DNA of 64,000 nt from Heliocidaris erythrogramma (Eukaryota; Echinodermata; Echinoidea; Camarodonta; Echinometridae): the NCBI GenBank assembly GCA_025617745.1, contig CM046866.1:16065725-16129724 (forward strand), read 5' to 3'. The translations under genes and the position numbers were made by a program. The notes below the pieces were generated by a model. It saw nothing but the letters and a program-made list of their open reading frames with translations, had not been told where the DNA came from and made no database searches. Every line of letters starts with the position of its first letter. Position 1 is the stretch's first letter. Of this stretch, positions 49,501 to 58,500 are shown one piece after another.

Positions 49501-52500
49501 ATCTAGCAAGGAATCTGCAAACTTTAGAGAGATTGTTCTCCTTCTTGAGTAATCAAATAGGAGTATTTTCAAGATAATTTGAACAGGCTACCAATTTTCC
49601 ACATGATCATCAGCTAATGTTTGTTGAGTTTCATTCTCCTGTAACAAATAAATCTTACCTTATTATCATATGTAGTCCCATCCAGCTGTTCTGGTGCTGC
49701 ATAGGTTTCTGTTCCGATGCCAGATGTATATGACTGAGAACCACAGGGATCCATAGAACACTCTATGTGTCATAGAAGAAAATAGGGGTAATTGAATTTG
49801 ACAATTGGATTAAGAAAATTTTTTTAAAGGTTTGTCTATTTTGAAGACTCTATACATATACATTCATAAATTGAGATCTGCTTAGGAATGACTCAAAACT
49901 TGGGGCTAATAGTACTACCTAGCAGATTAAAAAAATGATGCTTAATAGGCATTGTTCTTATACATCAATTCGTTTTTAACTTAAAGGTACTGAATCACCA
50001 GTGTCCATGCGCATTGTATCATAATTCGCTGACACCAGATTTTGGTTGAGTTACCAATCAATATATGTGAGGTCTCCCAGACAGGCAGTAAAACCAGGGA
50101 GATGGGTCTGACCATGGGTCTGTCTCACCATAAAATTACTTGAGCTGGGGATATTTCTGATGATGACATTTCCTTACACTGTACTAGGAGGAGGGAACAA
50201 TAAACAATAAACACCCAAACGGTGTCAAATTCCCCCATAAGAACCCAGGACTATGTGGCTTTAATACATGTGGTAGGGAGACCTCTTGCTTATGTACCAC
50301 TTCAGCTGTCTCTACACACAGGTTTGACCTGTGTGGCAATATTTGTAAACTGTTAAGCACTGTTATGTACAATTAGCATCCTATCTACAGACATGAAGAC
50401 TGAAGCTAAGCATGGCCAAAAACCACCACCACAGCCTTCAATCTCAACACAAAGGAAGCTCGCTGCTAGCCGACAGTAATCCTCAGTGGGTCACCTTTGC
50501 CCTACAGCCCAACTCCAACATACCTTGGGGGTTAAGCTGGATAGGCAACTGACATTTAAACAACATCTCGAGTCGATGATGGCTATAGTGTCATCCAGGC
50601 ACCACCTCCTTTTTCGTCTAGCAGGATCATCCTGGGAAGCCAACATGGTTACCCTTCGCACCAGAGCCCTCGCTCTGGTTTACAGCACTGCAGCTCCTGC
50701 TCCACCATGATGCAGGAGCGTGCACACAAGCAAGCTTGACATATCACTCAAAGAGACCCTGAGAATCAGCACTGGCTGTCTGCAGCCCACACCATCTGAG
50801 TTCAAGCCAGTGCTACCTGGCATCGCACCCACAGATTTGCACAGAGAGCACCATACCTACAGCCTACCCCCCCCCCCCCACATAACCTTGTTCAGAACCC
50901 GCCACCCTTTCATGCCACAACCCTTCGCAGCTCCAATTTTAACATCCTTGATACATGGAGAGCTGGCGGGCGGGAGACCCGAAGCCCCACTTAATTTACA
51001 GTCTCCCCTAACATGATACTGCCGTCTGGTACACAACTAATGAGTCACCCTGGATAGGCTATGAACTGGTGTTGGCTGGTTCAATCACAACATGTAATAT
51101 TGGGGGCTGTGCGCCCATTAGCAGCCTGCATCTGTGGTCACATTGCCCAGACTGCACACCACATAATCCATGAGTGCCCCACCCTCAGCCCACAAGAAAA
51201 CGCAGTCCTTGCTATGACCAACCCCAACAAGGACACAGAGAGCTGGCTTCAACGTCTTGACCAAGCTGCATAGCTGCCTCACATGAAAGATGAAGAAAAT
51301 GCATTTATGCAAGTATAAAGATAAACATTTGTAACATAAAATGGTACTTGTGGCTACCCCCCCCCCCCCCTCCAAAAAAAAAAGAACAAAACAAATACAT
51401 GTAATCTGTTGTACCTTGCAAATCTTGGTCCCGTTGAAACCTCATAGGAGTCTTGGGCTCAGTGAGAACATCCTCCCGGGCTAGACCAAAGTCTCCAATC
51501 TTAACGAAGGGGTCGCAATCTTCTTTACCACTCAAAAAAATATTCTTGGGCTAGTAGAATAAACATTCAAAGAGTTTCGAATGAGTAGATCATAACATTT
51601 TGATAAATAAATTTAATAATGGAATTGCAGGTCCCATAAAGAGGTAAAAGCGACTATACTGTGTGTGGCTAACTTTGGGATTTGCAATCAATATTGACAT
51701 CAACTAATCTTAAATTGTCTCCTTTTTTATAATTAAATGACAAGGATCCTGGAGATTCATTGTATAAAACAAACAAGAATAAAAAGCCACTAATTACATG
51801 TTAATTGACCTCTTTGACATTTGACCTTACACCTTACAACCCAAAAGTCTGATCACTTTATCTCCTCCGAGTCATGAATACAAAATAGTGGAGATATGAT
51901 GATAAAGGTAAAAAAAAACCATCAATTTCACATACACTTGTATAATGACCTCTATGACCTGTCACCTGTGACCTACATGAACAAAAATCTAATCAGTTCG
52001 TCTCCTTATGGTGATGCATACTAGTTCCAAGTTTGAAGTTAATGGATCAAATGGTTCTTGAGATATCACGTTAAGGCTAAAACCTGCAATTTCAGAATTG
52101 ACCTCTATGACCTTTGACCTACGTATCCGATACTCCACTCAGATCGTCTTTCTATGGTGATACATACTTGTACCAAGTTTGAAGTTCATATCTCAAATTG
52201 TTTTTGAGATATCGCGTTAACAAGGCTAACACCTCCAATTTCAGAAACTGACCTGTCACCTACATACCCCAAAATCTAATCAGATCCTCTTCCTATGGTG
52301 ATACATACTAGCACCAAGTTTAAAATTCATACCTCAAATGGTTCTTGAGTTATCGCGAGAACAAAGCTAACACCTGAAATTTCAAAAATTGGCCTCTGTG
52401 AACTTGACCTTTGACCTACCTACCCCAAAATCTAATCAGATCATCTTCCTATATAAGCCTAGCCTAGGTGATACATACTAGCACCAAGTTTGAAGTTCAT

Positions 52501-55500
52501 ACCTCATGTGGTTCTTGAGTTATCGCTAGAACAAGAAAGCGGAACGGACAGACGTACGGACAGGTCTTAATTTGTTCATTATATATTTGTTCATGATAGA
52601 TACATTGTAGGTACAACAGACTCATTTGCACAAATCATTTGTATATCATCCTAAAGAGGCAAGGCCATTGGGTGATTTTAAGTATGGTGTTAAAGGCTGG
52701 TGTTAGCGCTAACTTCAAACATCGCTTACTATTAACACTAACACCAGATTTTAACACCATACTTAAAATCACCCATTGTCCTGTAGGGGTTACTCTTGGG
52801 GACAGGTGAGGAATAGGGGAGGATAGTTGACCATTTGATGAGTATCCCAGGTTGGGTAATTGTCCACTGGGAAAGGTAAGGGCATTGTCAAGAGGGCAGA
52901 TTTCCATAATAATAATAACTAGAGCACTCAGAGGGGGGACCAGTCCGAGTACATGTATCCCCCGAACCCGTCACCCATCCCCCATTTGAATCAATGTTGT
53001 GACTGAAATGGGTAAAGTGGCAATTTGGGACCTCGGGTATCACTGCTGACAAAAATGACCTTTTTGTACTTTGTCATTTTTTAGTTGTTGAAATTGAAGG
53101 TGATCCGACAAAAACTGCAGCCGGTAGAGCGCTCACAAGAAAGTGTTTACTATTTCTTTTAAAAATATGGTTACCATGGCAACGATGACTCCACCCACAC
53201 CAAAAACAATACCGGTAGGCGTATTCATCTTACCATAATGCACCTCCATGCGAAATTTGAAGGTGATCCGACAAAAACTGCAGCCGGTAGAGCGCTCACA
53301 AGAAAATCTTTACCATTTCTTTAAAAAATATGGTTACCATGGCAACAATGTCGACTCCGCCCACACCAAAAACAATATGCGTCATCATCTTACCATAATG
53401 CACCTCCATGCGAAATTTGAAGGTGATCCGACAAGAACTGCAGCCGGTAGAGCGCTCACAAGAAAATCTTTACCATTTCTTTAAAAAATATGGTTACCAT
53501 GGCAACAATGTCGACTCCGCCCACACCAAAAACAATATGCGTCATCATCTTACCATAATGCACCTCCATGCGAAATTTGAAGGTGACCCGACAAGAACTG
53601 CAGCCGGTAGAGCGCTCACAAGAAAATCTTTACCATTTCTTTAAAAAATATGGTTACCATGGCAACAATGTCGACTCTGCCCACACCAAAAACAATATGC
53701 GTCTTCATCTTACCATAATGCACCTCCATGCGAAATTTGAAGGTGACCCGACAAGAACTGCAGATGGTAGAGCGCTCACAAGAAAATCTTTACCATTTCT
53801 TTAAAAAATATGGTTACCATGGCAACAATGTCGACTCCGCCCACACCAAAAACAATATGCGTCATCATCTTACCATAATGCACCTCCATGCGAAATTTGA
53901 AGGTGACCCGACAAGAACTGCAGCCGGTAGAGCGCTCACAAGAAAATCTTTACCATTTCTTTAAAAAATATGGTTACCATGGCAACAATGTCGACTCCGC
54001 CCACACCAAAAACAATATGCGTCATCATCTTACCATAATGCACCTCCATGCGAAATTTGAAGGTGATCCGACAAGAACTGCAGCCGGTAGAGCGCTCACA
54101 AGAAAATCTTTACCATTTCTTTAAAAAATATGGTTACCATGGCAACAATGTCGACTCCGCCCACACCAAAAACAATATGCGTCATCATCTTACCATAATG
54201 CACCTCCATGCGAAATTTGAAGGTGATCCGACAAGAACTGCAGCCGGTAGAGCGCTCACAAGAAAATCTTTACCATTTCTTTGAAAATATGGTTACCATG
54301 GCAACCATGACTCCGCCCACACCAAAAACAATAGGCTTCTTCATCTTACCATAATGCACTTCCACATGAAATTTGAAGGTGATCCGACAAAAACTGCAGC
54401 CAGTAGAGCGCTCACAAGAAAATCTCTGCGGCGGACGCGGACGCGGCACGACGATGCCAAATCCATAGTATCCCCGAACACTAGTTCGGGGGATACACTA
54501 ATAGCTACATTTACATTGCGCACGTATCCATCCCAGAGGATGCTCAAGGTGCCTACAAAGGAGTATTATTACCCTGGCTTTAGCCAAGCTGCCCTAAGGC
54601 GCTAAAAGCATTCAAGGAATAAATTCCTACCAGGTACCCTATTACTACACCTGGGTGGAAGTGGCAAATGTAGATAAATGTCTTGCCAAAGGACATTAGT
54701 GCCGCAGCGGGACTCGAACCACGAACCATGAGATCCACAGTTCATTAGACTTAATCATAATTTTTTTTTGTATTATATATAGCTTTGACCCAGTTAGTAA
54801 ATGTACACCTTCCTCAAAATATATTTGAGGAAATTTCGGTCCCAAAATGACCAAATCTTGTGAACTGATAGAAATTTTGGTTGAACAAAGAAGATCTTGA
54901 ACATAACATCACAAGTATACTCACGGTCACATCTCTATGTAGTATACCCTGTGTGTGGATGTAATTCATCCCCTCGAGAATCTGCTTGTAGATGTTCTGA
55001 TTCTGCTTCTCATCCACAACATCAAACTGATCTATGAAGTAATGTACAAAATAGGGAACAGTAAGGCCTACATAGACAAAAAGGTATCAGTGGAGAGCTA
55101 TGCATGCACATGTTCCTTATTTCTAAGAATCAACAGATTAGCAAAATAGAAACCTACGAACTTTAGGTTACAAGGGATAAATAATCAAGAGAAGCAAATC
55201 AAAACTAAATTTGAACGGACATATACAGTGCGTCCCAGAACACCCCCCCCTAAAACAAAGGGTTATTCTTATCAAGCTATGTGCTATATGATTATAATTT
55301 TTTGTTTTACATAAAGTAGAAGTAATAAGCTTTCAAATGTTATCTTAATGGCATCCATCCATACATGTAAATGCATATAAATACATGTAAATACCCAGTT
55401 GTGCCAGATTTTGGTAAACCTGTGAAAACGTTAGAATCGCATGCGAACCTGATAGAAACATAAACTTTATAACCATATACCATATAGTATCTTGTCCCTC

Positions 55501-58500
55501 TTAATCCTATTATGAACAAGATATATTGTGTTTGTTTGAAGCGGAGATGCGTAAATTTGATGAAAATCTTGACATGTAAGTAGGTTATCAATCGATAGGT
55601 CAAGTTGATTGATTGGAAAGAGAGTACACTTGGAATTGCACTGCCACATGATTCGGGTATTCCTTTTTCTTCCAATCTCATGAAATGGACTCCTATATAT
55701 TTGTATGACAAGTTGGTGCCGACATCATTGTTTTACAGAATGTCTTCCTCACAACCTTCATAGCAGAGGCGATAACACATACTGCTCAGTTTCCAAGAAT
55801 AGTAATTTTAAAAGTGTCCTTCAAACTACATCAAACGACATAATCATTTCATTGCGTTCAGAAAATAAGCTATTCTCACTAACAGTCAAACTTACTCCTA
55901 GTTGTTGCTACTTTCTTGTTGCGGTCACTCAGCCATACTCGTAATGTACTTGAGCACAGTTCCATCTGGATGTACAGATAGCAACGTTTCTTGAACGAAG
56001 GTCTTGATCGGGACCAGTAACCGGTATCGACCTCGGGGCTAGACTCTTGCCCATCCCAACTAATGGATCTCCGAAATTTACCATTTCGTATCGGCCGCTG
56101 TGAGCGAGATGGCGTGTACTGAGTCTTGCTGCGAATGTGAGTAGAGGAGCTGAGCGAAGATGTAATTGTGCTTATCAGTGCAGCACCTGCTGATGTAAAA
56201 GGTATAATTGTACCTTTTACAATTTGCTTAGACTTTGTCTTGGCAGTGATTTTGATTTCACAGTCAGACTGTGATGATGTTTCAACGCACTTTTCAGTTT
56301 GGTGAGATTGTCTTACAAATTCAACTCTCGGCGGCTTCTGTTCTTTGAGAGATGGCAAGAAGAAATCATCACAGTCTGTTTCTTCCGACTCCAGGCTCTG
56401 ATAAACAACAGTGCTGCTGGAAGTTTCAGATGATTCCAGACTATCAGTTCTTACATCAGTGATTGTTTTTCTGTTGAATTCTTCCATGAGTTCCTCCGTC
56501 CTGGCATTGAAAATTATATCTGAAATTTCCTCGCCCTTTTTGTTGCCTGCCAAGGGCTTTATGCTCTCCACGTTTTCACTTGTTCGGGTGAAGAACTCAT
56601 TCACCAACTCGCCACTATCGAATCTCTCCTCCTCAAATTGGACAGTGAAATTTGGATCAAATGGATCAACTTCCGCGCGACTTGAAGAGACAGTCAAACT
56701 TGTTTGCTGGGAGTGTCTTTGACTCTTTGTTTCTATGACCTCTGTTATGATTGGTGATGTAGGCGCAGGTTTGCTAATGCTTGAACTCTCTTTGTTAGAA
56801 TATCCGATCTTTGGCTTTGGATTGAAGGAATCCTCTTCATCTTTTTCTACTTCCTCCTGTTCTTCTTCATCATTGTCATCATCATCATCATCGTCATCAT
56901 TGTCGTCGTCATCATCATCATCGTATTCATCCTCATCATCTTCCATGTCACGGGTGGATCTGTGATTAATGATTAAGATTTTCAACATCACAAATCAAAT
57001 CATCACATTGCATAATAATATGAATTGTAATCTTAAAGTTAGTCATAATTGTACTTAGAGCAAATTCAACTTGAAGGCACATCTAGGCTCGGTGGTAGAG
57101 CAGTGATCTCATAACAGGGAGGGCCAAGGTTTGAAACCAAGCTAATATAATGCCAATGCCCTCTCGTACGGAATTCTCAATCACAAAGTCCTTTGGATAG
57201 GAATGAAAGATGTAGGTGCAATAGCTGCTCATCTACAAGCATATACTTGCTTTCTGAGCAGTCGGGTAAAATAAATCATCAACCATCCATCAACATGGTT
57301 AAGATTGAACACTACACACTATTTTAAACATTATTAAACAAACAATGAACTTAAAGCACTTAAAACAAATCTAAAGACATTAAATTTGATAGCTTTTTAG
57401 TCATTAAATTGCCTGAACTACATGTACATTTCCCTAATGAACAAACCAACCATATACATGGACATTAATTGTTCATAAAACAGACTTACAGTCCAAAGAA
57501 TTGGCTACAGATTTGCACATAACCTGAAATTAAACGTATTGTATTAATGGTTTTTACAAAGAGGTTACAAAGTTTATATTACTGTTGATGAACATACCTG
57601 AAGCCCACCATGAGAAGTTGTTTCTTGCTTTGCTGTGATACTTCATGAAGCTCCTCCCCAAACCAGGACTGGTGATATCTCACTACATTGGGGTGGTTGA
57701 GACATGCAAGAGCTTGTATCTCCCTCTGCATAGACTGTAAGAATGCAGTTTAAGAAAGATAGAAAGAGGGTTCATTTTCAATTGATTTCATTTCATTTCA
57801 TTTTTGTACCAATTTATCTGTTTTCTTTTCCAATATTTCCTTCTTCATCCCCCCTCTCTCTCTCTCTCACTCTCTCTCTCTCCTCCTCCTCCTCCTCTTC
57901 TCCTCCTTCTTCTCATCTTTCCTTTTTTCCTCATTTCTTCAACATTATAGTAATATTAGTTTAGAGCATCAGATTTTACATCAAACACAGCATACAGCCA
58001 GAGCTTACCTGAAAACAGCATGACTTCTTCTTTGTTACTTTGATCTTCTTGACAGCATAGTGCTCTTGATCAAGCTTGTGCTGAACCTAAAAGAAAATTA
58101 ATTCATAACAAGTTAATTTACAGTGGTATTGTGAAAAAGAAGCTGAAATGTACTATTTACTCATTTTCAATCCCAAAGTAAGCCCAATCATTTCATTTTC
58201 TCTATTTTAGGGCAAAAAAAAAATGCATTTAACACTCTCATTATAAGAACTCTTTTTGAGAAAACTGACTTCCTTCCCTTCACTTCAAATTGAAAGATAC
58301 TCAAAATAGACCCCTAGCATTTGTATTACTCTAAAACAATAGCTCATACCTTTCAAACCATTTATGACTCAATGAGTCACTGTATTAATAAAATAAGTAC
58401 AAGAATAATAATAACATTGCAGAAAGTGTTTTATGGGGCAAATGCAACTTGGAGATGTGTGGTAAAGCGTAAAACAAAACAGTGAAAATTTGGTTCCATG

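Noticed and set aside
53248-54284. Repeated 78-codon frames that look like a tandem gene family
   Set aside because: Each frame is produced by the 160-bp satellite and spans unit junctions. There is no domain, and the unit behaves as Helitron-associated satellite DNA.
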